Source of the DNA: JAEUOS01 sp031423955
Lineage (GTDB): Bacteria > Pseudomonadota > Gammaproteobacteria > Burkholderiales > JAEUOS01
DNA length: 64,000 nucleotides
NCBI GenBank assembly: GCA_031423955.1
Contig: JANPGJ010000342.1
Span: 3,308 to 67,307 of the forward strand
Direction of reading: 5' to 3'
In this document: one piece after another, positions 15,327-23,651 of the stretch
How the letters are laid out: the number at the start of each line of letters is the position of its first letter
How positions within the stretch are numbered: position 1 is the first letter of the stretch
Position numbers and translations under genes: made by a program
The notes under the pieces: model-generated
Databases searched by the model: none
Told to the model about the DNA's origin: nothing
What the model saw: only the letters and a program-made list of their open reading frames with translations

Positions 15327-16970
15327 GTGTACGAATACTTCACCTACCGCAAGTATCCGGCCCGCTTGCCGGCGCTGGTTGGCGACACCGAGCCGGCCCG
15401 CCATCCGGTGGCGATCGTCGGCGGCGGGCCGGTCGGCCTGTCCCTCGCGCTGGGCCTGGCCAGGCACGGCGTTCGTTCGCTGGTGCTGGAGGCCGACGAC
15501 AGTGTGTCGCATGGCAGTCGCGCCGCCTGCATTTCACGTCGCTCGCAGGAAATTCTCGCGCAGCTCGGGGCCATCAAGCCGGTGCTCGACAAGGCCCTGC
15601 CATGGACCGCAGGCACCAGCTATTACCGCGAAACCCCGGTGTACCGGCTCGAGATGCCGATGGACAGGCGGCAGAAGTATTACCCGATGGTCAATCTCGA
15701 GCAGTGTTATTTCGAGCAGGATCTGGCCGACATCATCGAGGCCCGCCACGCGGGCATGATCGAGATTCGCTGGCAGACCCGGCTCACCGGCTTCGACGCC
15801 GGCGGCGACGGCGCGATGCTGTCGCTCGAGACGCCCGCCGGCGCCTATCGCCTGGCCGCCGACTGGCTGGTGGCCTGCGACGGCGCGCGCAGCATCGTGC
15901 GCAGCCAGATGGGCCTGCGCTTTTCGGGCAGCCAGTACGAAGGCACCTACATCATTGTCGATATCCACCTGCCAAGCAGCTATCCGACCGAGCGTCGCGC
16001 CTGGTTCGATCCGCCGACCAACCCCGGTTCGACCATTCTGGTGCACAAGCAGCCTGGCGACATCTGGCGCATCGACTATCAATTGCGCGACGACGAAGAT
16101 GCGGTGGAGGCGGTCAAACCGGAAAACGTGCTGCCGCGGGTCAAGGCCCATCTCGACTGGATCGGCGAGACCGCGCCGTGGGAACCGGTATGGATTTCTT
16201 CCTACAAGGCCAATTGCCTGACGCTCGACCAGTACAAGCACGGGCGCGTTCTGTTCGCCGGCGACGCCGCCCATCTGGTGCCGATTTTCGGTGTGCGCGG
16301 CATGAATTCGGGAATCGACGATGCGCACAACCTGGCCTGGAAGCTGGCGCATGTGATCGACGGCCGGGCCGATGAACCATTGCTTGAGACCTATTCCGAC
16401 GAGCGGGTGTTCGCCGCCCGCGAAAACATCCGCGCCGCCGCCAAGAGCACCGATTTCATGGCGCCGCCCTCGCATGCATTCGAACTGATGCGCGAAGCGG
16501 CGCTCGGCTTGGCGGTAGCCGACCCGTTCTTCGCCACCCTGGTCAATCCGCGCCAGTCGAGCGCCATCAGCTACGGCGCCTCGGCGCTGGCGTTGCCCGA
16601 TTGCGACCCGTTCGGCGCCGGGCCGAAACCTGGCGCGACGCTCGCCGAATGTCCGCTGGAACGGGATGGCCTGCCGGCACACCTCACCGATCTGCTGGGG
16701 CCGCGGTTCGCCCTTCTATGCTTCACCGGTACCCGGCCCGCCCCTGACCTGACCGGCCTGCCGGTGCCGGTGGCGGTGCACTGGATCGCGCCGGTACGCG
16801 ACGCCAGGGCCGGCGCGTGGGACCGTTCGGGCGAGCTGTTTCCACTCTACGGGGCGCGGCCCGAAGCGTATTACCTGGTGCGGCCGGATGGCCACGTGCT
16901 GGCGCGCTGGCAGGCGCTCGATGCCGCCGCCGTCAGGCGCGCGGTCAAGGGCGCGCTCGGAGGAAACTGA
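15327..16970 (+). CDS. FAD-dependent aromatic-type monooxygenase (MhpA-like)
   Basis: 547 residues with a GTG start 7 nt after dctM. The dinucleotide-binding motif VAIVGGGPVGLSLALGLA is at about 28-45. RSQMGLRFSGSQYEGTYIIV lies in the substrate domain. The second FAD motif VLFAGDAAHLVPIFGVRGMN is near 305-324. This is the FAD_binding_3 group of single-component hydroxylases that act on phenolic acids, phenols and related rings with NAD(P)H and O2. A C-terminal thioredoxin-like domain of about 110 residues follows. Coupling to the TRAP and CoA-ligase genes suggests catabolism of an imported aromatic or cyclic acid. The exact substrate is unknown. Confidence 0.9.
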   Translation: MYEYFTYRKYPARLPALVGDTEPARHPVAIVGGGPVGLSLALGLARHGVRSLVLEADDSVSHGSRAACISRRSQEILAQLGAIKPVLDKALPWTAGTSYYRETPVYRLEMPMDRRQKYYPMVNLEQCYFEQDLADIIEARHAGMIEIRWQTRLTGFDAGGDGAMLSLETPAGAYRLAADWLVACDGARSIVRSQMGLRFSGSQYEGTYIIVDIHLPSSYPTERRAWFDPPTNPGSTILVHKQPGDIWRIDYQLRDDEDAVEAVKPENVLPRVKAHLDWIGETAPWEPVWISSYKANCLTLDQYKHGRVLFAGDAAHLVPIFGVRGMNSGIDDAHNLAWKLAHVIDGRADEPLLETYSDERVFAARENIRAAAKSTDFMAPPSHAFELMREAALGLAVADPFFATLVNPRQSSAISYGASALALPDCDPFGAGPKPGATLAECPLERDGLPAHLTDLLGPRFALLCFTGTRPAPDLTGLPVPVAVHWIAPVRDARAGAWDRSGELFPLYGARPEAYYLVRPDGHVLARWQALDAAAVRRAVKGALGGN

Positions 16971-17155
16971 TGCTTGATGCCGAAGAACTCGACCATGTCT
17001 ACACCGAAACCTGCCGCGCGATGACGGCATTGGGGCCGGACCAGGCGGAATTGTTTCTCGCACGCGTAGCGCTGCTCCTGATGAAGGAGCTTGGCGACAG
17101 CGATCGGATCGTTGCAGCTATCGACGCGGCACGCAAGAGCGTTGCCGCAGTCTGA
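16970..17155 (+). CDS. DUF2783 small protein
   Basis: 61 residues; its ATG shares one nucleotide with the monooxygenase stop (TGATG), so translation is coupled. Sequence features AEELDHVYTETCRAMTALG, then LFLARVALLLMKELGD and RIVAAIDAA match the short helical DUF2783 family, which is typically encoded next to flavin monooxygenases of this kind. The function is unknown; a role in stabilising or assisting the oxygenase is a guess from constant adjacency. Confidence 0.82.
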   Translation: MLDAEELDHVYTETCRAMTALGPDQAELFLARVALLLMKELGDSDRIVAAIDAARKSVAAV

Positions 17156-17233
17156 CGCCGCTGGCGGGCGGCGCGGTGGGGGCATTTGCGCGCGGCGTAG
17201 AATCATGTGCTTTCGACCTGCCAGGTGCCAGTC

Positions 17234-17893
17234 ATGTCCAATCCGCCCGATCCGTTCGAGTTCGTCAAGAACCTCTGGGGCCAGATGGGCATTCCGGGGT
17301 TCGGCCCGGGCGCCGCGCTGGCGCCCGGCATGCCGTCATTCGCGCCGGAAGAACTCGAAAAACGCCTGGGCGAGTTGAAGCAGATCCGGCAGTGGCTGGA
17401 AATCAACCTGAACATGCTGAGCCTGCAGGTCAACGGGCTGGAAATGCAGTTGCAGGCGATCAAGAGTTTCAAGTCTTCTCCTGGCGCCGCGTTCGTTGCA
17501 CAGGCAACCGAAGCGATGCGCAACACGGCGCCGTCCGGATTCGCGCAGCAACCTGCTGCGCCGCAGGCGTTCGGCCAGCCGGGATTCGCGCCGCCCGGCT
17601 TCGGTCAGTTTCCGTTCGGCATGCCGGCGCCGGCGCCGGCAGCGCCTGCGCTCGTGACGAGCCCGCCGCCACCTGCGCCAGTCGCGCCGGACCCGCCGGT
17701 CGCCGCGGCGGACGCTGGCAATGCCTTGAATTGGCCCGACCCGACCGGCTGGATGCAGGCACTGCAGTCGGAATTCGTCAAAGGCATGTCGGCAGTCGCG
17801 CCGGCCACATCGACGTCAGCCAAAGCAGGGACCCGCAAGGCGCCGGCGAGCACGCGCAAGGTCGCTGCCAAGAAATCGCGCGGCAAAGCATGA
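17234..17893 (+). CDS. phaM: PhaM-family polyhydroxyalkanoate granule regulatory protein
   Basis: 219 residues from ATG 17234. The N-terminal motif DPFEFVKNLWGQMGIPG and the helical region LEKRLGELKQIRQWLEINLN define PhaM. The middle is Pro/Ala/Gly-rich, and the last 30 residues are Lys/Arg/Ala-rich (KAPASTRKVAAKKSRGKA), resembling the DNA-binding histone-like tail of Ralstonia PhaM. In Ralstonia PhaM activates PHB synthase and tethers granules to the nucleoid, ensuring their segregation. The stop overlaps the next start (ATGA), so it is coupled to a FIST-domain protein. No synthase gene is in this window. Confidence 0.85.
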   Translation: MSNPPDPFEFVKNLWGQMGIPGFGPGAALAPGMPSFAPEELEKRLGELKQIRQWLEINLNMLSLQVNGLEMQLQAIKSFKSSPGAAFVAQATEAMRNTAPSGFAQQPAAPQAFGQPGFAPPGFGQFPFGMPAPAPAAPALVTSPPPPAPVAPDPPVAAADAGNALNWPDPTGWMQALQSEFVKGMSAVAPATSTSAKAGTRKAPASTRKVAAKKSRGKA

Positions 17894-18999
17894 ACCGCTG
17901 GCAACTCGGCCACGCCGGCCACCCGGACTGGAAGACCGCGACCGACCAGGCGCTGGCCACGGTCATGCCTGGCGGGACGCTTGGGTTTGTCTACATGACC
18001 GAGGCGTTCGTGCCGTATGCCGCGGAAATCCTGGCCATCGCCAGGAACCGCACCGGCGTTTCCGACTGGGTTGGTACCGTCGGCATCGGCATTTGCGCCA
18101 CCGGGACCGAGTATTTCGACGAACCGGCGGTGGGCTTCATGACCTGCCCGTTGCCGGCCGCATCGCACACCGTGTTTTCAGGCAATGCGCGCCCGCCCAG
18201 GGCAGGCAGCAAGACCGCCAGCGGGGCCGATGCCGCCTATTTCGCGATCGTCCACGCCGATCCGCATACGCCGGACATCGACGAGTTGATCGAAGACATG
18301 GCCGGCAAGGTGACCAGCGGTTATCTGGCCGGCGGCTTGTCTTCCAGCCGCGGTGCCACCGTGCAGTTCGCCAATGCGGTGGTCGCCGGCGGCATTTCAG
18401 GCGTGGTGTTGTCGTCGGAGGTGGCGATCGCCACCCGCCTGACGCAAGGCTGCACGCCGATCGGCGCCCGCCATGCGGTCACCAAGGCCGAAGGCAATAT
18501 CGTCGTCACCATCGACAACCGGCCTGCGCTCGAGGTGATGCTCGAGGAACTCGGGTGCGATTTGAAAGGCCTGCGCACCGCCGCGCGCGACACCTTCGTC
18601 GGCATCGTCGTGCCGGGCGCCGAAGTCGCAGGCGGCGGCGACGACTACATGGTGCGCAACCTGGTCGGCATCGATCCGGAAAACAAGCTGATCGCCATCG
18701 GCGACAGCGTCACCACCGGCAGCACGGTGTTGTTCTGCCGGCGCGACGCGCAGTCGGCGCGCAACGATCTGTTGCGCATGATTTATGAACTCAAGGACGA
18801 TCTCACCGAACGGCCCAAGGCGGCGCTCTATCACGCCTGTGTCGGGCGCGGCGAGAGCATGTTCGGCGAGCGCGGCGCTGAATTGAAGCTCATCCGCGAG
18901 CATCTTGGCGACATACCGCTGATCGGCTTTTTCGCCAACGGCGAGATAGCGCGCAACCGCCTGTATGGCTACACCGGCGTGCTGACGCTCTTCAAGTAG
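17890..18999 (+). CDS. FIST-domain protein
   Basis: 369 residues, starting inside the phaM stop. The N-terminal half (GTVGIGICATGTEYFDEPAV) is the FIST_N domain and the C-terminal half, with YHACVGRGESMFGERGAELK and IPLIGFFANGEIARN, is FIST_C. FIST domains are thought to bind small ligands such as amino acids and usually occur as sensory modules. Here the protein is soluble, with no signal peptide, membrane segment or output domain. Translational coupling to phaM suggests a function related to PHA granules or carbon storage. That link is contextual only. Confidence 0.88.
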   Translation: MNRWQLGHAGHPDWKTATDQALATVMPGGTLGFVYMTEAFVPYAAEILAIARNRTGVSDWVGTVGIGICATGTEYFDEPAVGFMTCPLPAASHTVFSGNARPPRAGSKTASGADAAYFAIVHADPHTPDIDELIEDMAGKVTSGYLAGGLSSSRGATVQFANAVVAGGISGVVLSSEVAIATRLTQGCTPIGARHAVTKAEGNIVVTIDNRPALEVMLEELGCDLKGLRTAARDTFVGIVVPGAEVAGGGDDYMVRNLVGIDPENKLIAIGDSVTTGSTVLFCRRDAQSARNDLLRMIYELKDDLTERPKAALYHACVGRGESMFGERGAELKLIREHLGDIPLIGFFANGEIARNRLYGYTGVLTLFK

Positions 19000-19216
19000 G
19001 GCGCTTGCGCGCTGTCTTGCCGGCCACGCGGCGCGGCGGCGGTTTTTGATCGACGGCGGGCGGCGCGCTGAACGGGCGCATGCTGTCCAATTGGGCAAGA
19101 AAGTGCGGCAGTGCGGTCAGTTCGACCAGCGCGACTTCGGTGTGCGAGCCGGTCGTCATCATGACCGCCGCCTTGGCGTCAGCAACGGGAAACGACCAAT
19201 AGCGCAGGTTCGACAT
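18992..19216 (-). CDS. Hypothetical small basic protein
   Basis: 74 residues from the ATG at 19216 (MSNLRYWSFPVADAKAAVMM). The C-terminal 25 residues are Pro/Lys/Arg-rich. It is convergent with the FIST gene and overlaps its end by 8 nt. No clear ribosome site is seen and no family was recognised, but the N-terminal part reads like a real protein. It could be spurious. Confidence 0.45.
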   Translation of the reverse strand: MSNLRYWSFPVADAKAAVMMTTGSHTEVALVELTALPHFLAQLDSMRPFSAPPAVDQKPPPRRVAGKTARKRPT

Positions 19217-19374
19217 GGGGTCGGTGTCATCGGGGTTGGATTGCCTGCAAAGATACTGCCGACGCACTGGCCAAGAGCGGCCAATGAGATCGGCATTTGT
19301 GCCGCTTTTCCAGTGCACCTGCCGGGCGTCATACAATCCCGACCCCACTTTCGACCCTGCCGGAAAAATTTCCC

Positions 19375-20064
19375 ATGAGTGATCAACCCGTCGCCGTCGT
19401 CACTGGCGCCAACCGTGGCCTGGGACTCGAGGTCTGTCGCCAGTTCAAGCAGGCCGGCATCGATGTCGTGTTGACCGCGCGCGATGCAGCGAAGGGGCAG
19501 GCCGTTGCCGCGCTGCTTGACGTGCGGTTTCATCCGCTCGATGTCACCGACCAGATCAGCGTCGACGCGCTCGCTCTCTGGCTGGCGCTCGAATACGGGC
19601 ATCTCGACATCCTGGTCAACAACGCCGGCATCATGCCCGATGGCGGCTTGATGCTCCGGCGCATGAAAATGACCATGATCAATGAGGTGCTGGCGACCAA
19701 CACCACTGCGCCGATCCGCGTGACCCAGACCCTGATGCCGCTGCTCCTCAAGAGTCGCCGGCCGCGGGTGGTCAACGTATCGAGTGCGCTCGGGCAGATG
19801 GCAAGCATCGGCGCCGGCACGCCGGCCTACCGGATTTCGAAAGTGGCATTGAACGCGGCTACCGCAGTGTTTGCCGCCGAAATGGCCGGCACGCCGGTCA
19901 AGATCAATGCCTGTTGCCCCGGCTGGGTCGCCACCGACATGGGGAGCGGCGATGCGCCGCGCAGTGCGCAGGAAGGCGCGGACACCGCGGTATGGCTGGC
20001 TACCTTGCCTGAAGACGGCCCGTCCGGCGGTTTTTTCCAGGACCGCAAACGCATTGACTGGTAG
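19375..20064 (+). CDS. Short-chain dehydrogenase/reductase (SDR)
   Basis: 229 residues, classical SDR length. The NAD(P)-binding motif TGANRGLGLEVCRQF is at about 10-24, NNAGIMPD at about 82-89, the catalytic serine lies in VNVSSALGQM, and the YxxxK pair lies in AYRISKVALN. The closest pattern is the carbonyl-reductase-like group (VTGANRGLG, CCPGWVATDMG). It would reduce a small carbonyl or oxidise an alcohol. The ATG at 19375 is preceded by no strong ribosome site. Neighbours give no pathway hint. Confidence 0.92.
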   Translation: MSDQPVAVVTGANRGLGLEVCRQFKQAGIDVVLTARDAAKGQAVAALLDVRFHPLDVTDQISVDALALWLALEYGHLDILVNNAGIMPDGGLMLRRMKMTMINEVLATNTTAPIRVTQTLMPLLLKSRRPRVVNVSSALGQMASIGAGTPAYRISKVALNAATAVFAAEMAGTPVKINACCPGWVATDMGSGDAPRSAQEGADTAVWLATLPEDGPSGGFFQDRKRIDW

Positions 20065-20234
20065 GACGGTGAATTGAGATCGCGCAGCGCGTGAGATGAC
20101 TTCGCAAGCGTCCCGCTTCGCGCGGGCGTGCTTCCGGTGTATAAGGGTTCGCGCCGGTCGGGGTAGCAGCCCGGTTACAGACGATCCACGATGCCATCTA
20201 TCGGTTCCAGAAGCATGACAGCCTCGCCACAGGC

Positions 20235-21128
20235 ATGTTGTTGTCTCAGGTTATGCAACTATCAATCAAACGCGCCGACCTCGGCGCCCTGATCCTGCTG
20301 GGTGCGATCTGGGGCAGCTCCTACCTGTTCATCCGCGTCATCGTGCCGGTGGTCGGTCCCTGGGGCATGGTGGCGCCGCGCATGCTCGGGGCCGGGATCG
20401 CGTTGATGATCCTGGCGCGGATTTCCGGCGTGGCCTGGGGCGACCGTCGTCTCTGGCCGCGTTATCTGGTGTTGTCGTTTCTCACCTCGTTCGCGGCGCA
20501 GTACCTGATCGCGACCGCCGCCCTGACGCTCAACTCGCCGACCTTGGCGATCATCAATTCGACCATGGCGATGTTTGTCGCCCTGCTGTCGGCGTGGATG
20601 CTGCAGGAAGTGCTGGCTGCGCGCCGTATTGCGGGTTTGGTGCTGGGCGTTGCCGGCGTGGGCTTGGTGGTCGGCTTCACGCCGGTCGATTTCACACCGC
20701 GCATCGCGCTGGCCTATGGTGGCGCCCTGCTGGCAGCGTTCTGCGGCGCCTACGGCACGGTTTACGCCGCCCGACACCTGAAGCATCGGCCGTCGTTCGA
20801 GCTGGCGATCTTCCAGAGCCTGATCGCCGGGGTGTTGGCGACGCCGCTCGGGGTGGCGCCGTTGCTGGCGGCCTGGCCTCTTCCTGCGAAGGTCGTGTGG
20901 TCGATGCTGGCGCTGTCGCTGGTGTGCACCGCGCTCGCGACCCTGGTGTACTACCGCCTGATGAAGCGCACCGGTCCCACCGTGTCGATGTCGGTCACCT
21001 ACCTGATCCCGTGCTTCAGCCTGCTGTGGGGCTGGCTGTTCCTTGGCGAAACCATCGCCTGGCTGCAGCTGGCAGGCTTTGCGGTGGTACTGGGCGCGGT
21101 ATCGCTGGTGGCCGGGCGGAGCCGCTGA
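20235..21128 (+). CDS. EamA/DMT-superfamily transporter
   Basis: 297 residues with ten predicted membrane segments in two EamA repeats. The first begins LGALILLGAIWGSSYLFIRV and the second lies at about 155-295 with GPTVSMSVTYLIPCFSLLWG, both typical of drug/metabolite exporters. ATG 20253 (MQLSIKRADL), preceded by AGG at good spacing, is an equally likely start. It is monocistronic. In the 170-bp gap upstream a GC-rich hairpin and a TATAAG are visible but no convincing promoter. Confidence 0.9.
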   Translation: MLLSQVMQLSIKRADLGALILLGAIWGSSYLFIRVIVPVVGPWGMVAPRMLGAGIALMILARISGVAWGDRRLWPRYLVLSFLTSFAAQYLIATAALTLNSPTLAIINSTMAMFVALLSAWMLQEVLAARRIAGLVLGVAGVGLVVGFTPVDFTPRIALAYGGALLAAFCGAYGTVYAARHLKHRPSFELAIFQSLIAGVLATPLGVAPLLAAWPLPAKVVWSMLALSLVCTALATLVYYRLMKRTGPTVSMSVTYLIPCFSLLWGWLFLGETIAWLQLAGFAVVLGAVSLVAGRSR

Positions 21129-21136
21129 GGGCGGGA

Positions 21137-21187
21137 CGCGGCTGTTTCCGGGGCGGGGCGCGGCTGTTTCCGGGGCGGGGCGGCTGC
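21137..21187. repeat. Tandem repeat, 22 bp x 2.3
   Basis: The 22-bp unit CGCGGCTGTTTCCGGGGCGG plus GG is repeated exactly at 21137-21158 and 21159-21180, and a partial third copy (CGGCTGCC) follows. It fills part of the 193-bp gap between the EamA gene and the arsS-like gene. Slippage duplication is the simplest explanation. Confidence 0.8.
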
Positions 21188-21321
21188 CAGCGGCATGCGC
21201 CTTGCATGCATCTGTAATCGCACCGCTCGCGTAAGAATCTGGCGGTTGCGGCGACTAACCGGTTTCCACGCATAATGCAGCCATTCGCCGGCCCGGTTGC
21301 CGGCACCAGGAGATTTCATCA

Positions 21322-22284
21322 ATGCATGCCACGCTCGAGCGCCTCGAAGCGACCACCTTTCCCGGCATCGCCCGGCGCCGTGTCGATACGCTGCAGGTCA
21401 ATCTGGGCTACAAGTGCAACCAGTCTTGCGTGCATTGCCACGTGAATGCCGGGCCGACACGCACCGAAATGATGAATCGCAGCACCATCGATCAGGTGCT
21501 GGCCTATTTGTCGACACGCAAGGTCGGTACCCTTGACTTGACCGGCGGGGCACCGGAACTCAATGTCGATTTCCGCTATCTGGTGGCAAAGGCGCGTGCG
21601 CTGGGCGTCAGGGTGATGGATCGCTGCAACCTCACCATACTGTCCGAGCCAGGGCAGGAAGATCTGGCGCAGTTCCTGGCCGCGCATCAGGTCGAAGTCG
21701 TGGCATCGTTGCCCTGCTATACCGAGGAGTTGGTCGACCGGCAACGCGGCCGTGGTGTTTACGAGCGCTCGATCGCCGGCATTCGCATGCTTAATGCACT
21801 GGGTTATGCCGCACCCGGCTCCGGACTGTCGCTCAACCTGGTCTACAACCCGCAAGGCCCGAACCTGCCGCCGGCCCAGGAAGCGCTGGAAGCCGACTAC
21901 AAGCGGATCCTGGGTGACACCTTCGGCATTCGCTTCAACCAGCTCTTCACCCTCGCCAACATGCCGATCCAGCGTTTCGGTTCGATGTTGATCAGCAAGG
22001 GCAAGTTCAACGAATACATGGCGCTTTTGCGTTCAGCGCATCGCGAGCAGAACCTTGAAGACGTGATGTGCCGCTCGATGGTGTCGGTGGACTATCAGGG
22101 CTATCTCTACGACTGCGATTTCAACCAGATGCTGGGCCTGCCACTGAAGGTTGAAGGCCGCCTGCGCAGCCACCTGAGCGACCTCCTCGCCATTGACCTC
22201 GACGGCAATTCGATTGTGGTGCGCGAACACTGCTATGGCTGCACCGCGGGTCAGGGCAGTTCCTGCGGCGGTGCGCTGGTCTGA
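21322..22284 (+). CDS. arsS: ArsS-type radical SAM protein (arsenosugar biosynthesis family)
   Basis: 320 residues. The radical SAM cysteines are C32-x3-C36-x2-C39 in CNQSCVHCH, followed by the family motif LDLTGGAPELN near 74. The C-terminal half matches the DUF3641/ArsS part: NPQGPNLPPAQEALEADYKR, ANMPIQRFG, CDFNQM, and a C-terminal cluster C304, C307, C315 in HCYGCTAGQGSSCGGAL. In cyanobacteria ArsS, with the methyltransferase ArsM, makes the dimethylarsinoyl-ribose link of arsenosugars. Some family members are selenoproteins; here the C-terminal residue is an ordinary TGC Cys and there is no in-frame TGA. It heads a seven-gene cluster. AGGAG precedes the start. Confidence 0.9.
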   Translation: MHATLERLEATTFPGIARRRVDTLQVNLGYKCNQSCVHCHVNAGPTRTEMMNRSTIDQVLAYLSTRKVGTLDLTGGAPELNVDFRYLVAKARALGVRVMDRCNLTILSEPGQEDLAQFLAAHQVEVVASLPCYTEELVDRQRGRGVYERSIAGIRMLNALGYAAPGSGLSLNLVYNPQGPNLPPAQEALEADYKRILGDTFGIRFNQLFTLANMPIQRFGSMLISKGKFNEYMALLRSAHREQNLEDVMCRSMVSVDYQGYLYDCDFNQMLGLPLKVEGRLRSHLSDLLAIDLDGNSIVVREHCYGCTAGQGSSCGGALV

Positions 22285-22322
22285 GGCCGGCGCAGCGCTT
22301 TTCGCGATCCGGCGCCGTCAGC

Positions 22323-23651
22323 GTGGCAGATCATCAACTCGCCCGGGTCGCCGTCATCGGCGGCGGCCCGGCCGGCCTGATGGCTGCCGAAGTGTTGTCC
22401 GAAGGCGGAGCGCAGGTTGATCTGTATGACGCCATGCCGTCGATCGGGCGCAAATTCCTGTTGGCCGGCAAGGGTGGGCTCAACCTGACCCATGCCGAAC
22501 CTGCCGCACTGTTCATGCAGCGCTATGGCGGGCGCAATCCGCAACTGCAGGCAAGCCTTGCGCAATTTGGCGCCGATGCGGTGCGCATCTGGGCCGTCGG
22601 GCTCGGGATCGAGACCTTTGTCGGGTCCTCGTCAAGAGTGTTTCCGCTGGAGAAAAAGGCCGCACCGCTGCTGCGTGCCTGGCAGAAGCGCCTGCGTGAC
22701 GCCGGCGTCGTGTTCCACATGCGCCATCGCTGGACCGGCTGGGACGGCGCCGGGGCGATCGCTTTCGCCACACCTGCCGGCGCCATCGAGTGCCGGCCTG
22801 ATGCGGTCGTTCTGGCGCTCGGCGGCGCCAGTTGGGCGCGTCTTGGCTCGGACGGCGCCTGGGTGCCCTGGCTGGCCGCCCGGCAAGTCGCGGTGGCACC
22901 ACTGAAACCGGCAAACTGCGGCTTCGACCTCGTCTGGAGCGCGCATTTCAAAACCCGTTTCGCCGGCCACCCGCTGAAATCGATTCGGCTCACATTCGAT
23001 GATGGCGCTGCCGAACCGTTCCGGCGTGCCGGTGAATGCATGATCACCGAAACCGGCATCGAAGGCGGCTTGATCTATGCCGCGTCCGGTCGTCTGCGCG
23101 AGCGGATCGCGGTGAACGGTTCTGCCGTGATCGAACTCGATCTGCTGCCGCAGCATGACGCGGAGCGGGTGTTGCGTGAACTGCGGCATCCGCGCGGCGC
23201 GCGCTCGCTGGCCAGCCACTTGAAGAGCCGGCTTGGCATCAGCGGCGTCAAGGCCGGACTGCTGCGCGAGACGCTGCCGCGTGACGGGTTCGCCGAACCG
23301 TCGCGGATGGTGGCCGCGATCAAGGCTTTGCCGCTGACCCTGGCCGCACCGCGACCGCTGGATGAAGCGATCTCCACAGCCGGCGGCGTCACCTTTGCCG
23401 CGCTCGACGGGCAGTTGATGCTGCGTAGTCTGCCAGGCGTGTTTTGCGCCGGCGAAATGCTTGATTGGGAGGCGCCGACCGGCGGTTACCTGTTGACCGC
23501 ATGTCTGGCCACCGGCCGCGCCGCCGGCCGCGGCGCCCTGGCCTGGCTGGCGCGCGACAAGACTGGCGGGACGCGGCAAGCCGGTGATACAGGGCTGATG
23601 ATTGTTCCACCGGCAGGCGTACCGCACATGCCTGCAGGGCCGGCACCATGA
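22323..23651 (+). CDS. HI0933-like flavoprotein (TIGR03862 type)
   Basis: 442 residues with a GTG start. The FAD-binding motif VAVIGGGPAGLMAAEVL is at about 9-25, the family signature GRKFLLAGKGGLNLTH at about 43-58, ALGGASWARLGSDG in the middle, and GVFCAGEMLDWEAPTGGYLL near 378. This subgroup of NAD(P)/FAD-dependent oxidoreductases (HI0933/YhiN-related) has no proven reaction. It overlaps the next gene by 4 nt (ATGA), and follows arsS by 38 nt, so it belongs to the arsS transcript. Confidence 0.88.
   Translation: MADHQLARVAVIGGGPAGLMAAEVLSEGGAQVDLYDAMPSIGRKFLLAGKGGLNLTHAEPAALFMQRYGGRNPQLQASLAQFGADAVRIWAVGLGIETFVGSSSRVFPLEKKAAPLLRAWQKRLRDAGVVFHMRHRWTGWDGAGAIAFATPAGAIECRPDAVVLALGGASWARLGSDGAWVPWLAARQVAVAPLKPANCGFDLVWSAHFKTRFAGHPLKSIRLTFDDGAAEPFRRAGECMITETGIEGGLIYAASGRLRERIAVNGSAVIELDLLPQHDAERVLRELRHPRGARSLASHLKSRLGISGVKAGLLRETLPRDGFAEPSRMVAAIKALPLTLAAPRPLDEAISTAGGVTFAALDGQLMLRSLPGVFCAGEMLDWEAPTGGYLLTACLATGRAAGRGALAWLARDKTGGTRQAGDTGLMIVPPAGVPHMPAGPAP

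Noticed and set aside
13874..15343. 489-codon minus-strand frame rich in His/Gln/Arg
   Set aside because: It is antisense to the DctM gene; composition reflects reverse-read membrane codons.
17176..17889. Upstream extension of the FIST frame (to 17176)
   Set aside because: It overlaps phaM in another frame and its translation is Arg/Ala-rich noise. The ATG at 17890 gives a clean FIST protein coupled to phaM.
21137..21187. CRISPR-like array
   Set aside because: The two repeats are directly adjacent with no spacers; it is a simple tandem duplication.
21210..21236. ECF-type promoter before arsS (TGTAATC ... CGTAAG)
   Set aside because: The two parts resemble ECF -35 and -10 elements but are only 10 nt apart, too close for a promoter.
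22240..22284. Selenocysteine in the ArsS C-terminus
   Set aside because: Some family members are selenoproteins, but the residue in GSSCGG is encoded by TGC and the frame ends at an ordinary stop, so there is no reason to call a SECIS-dependent site.
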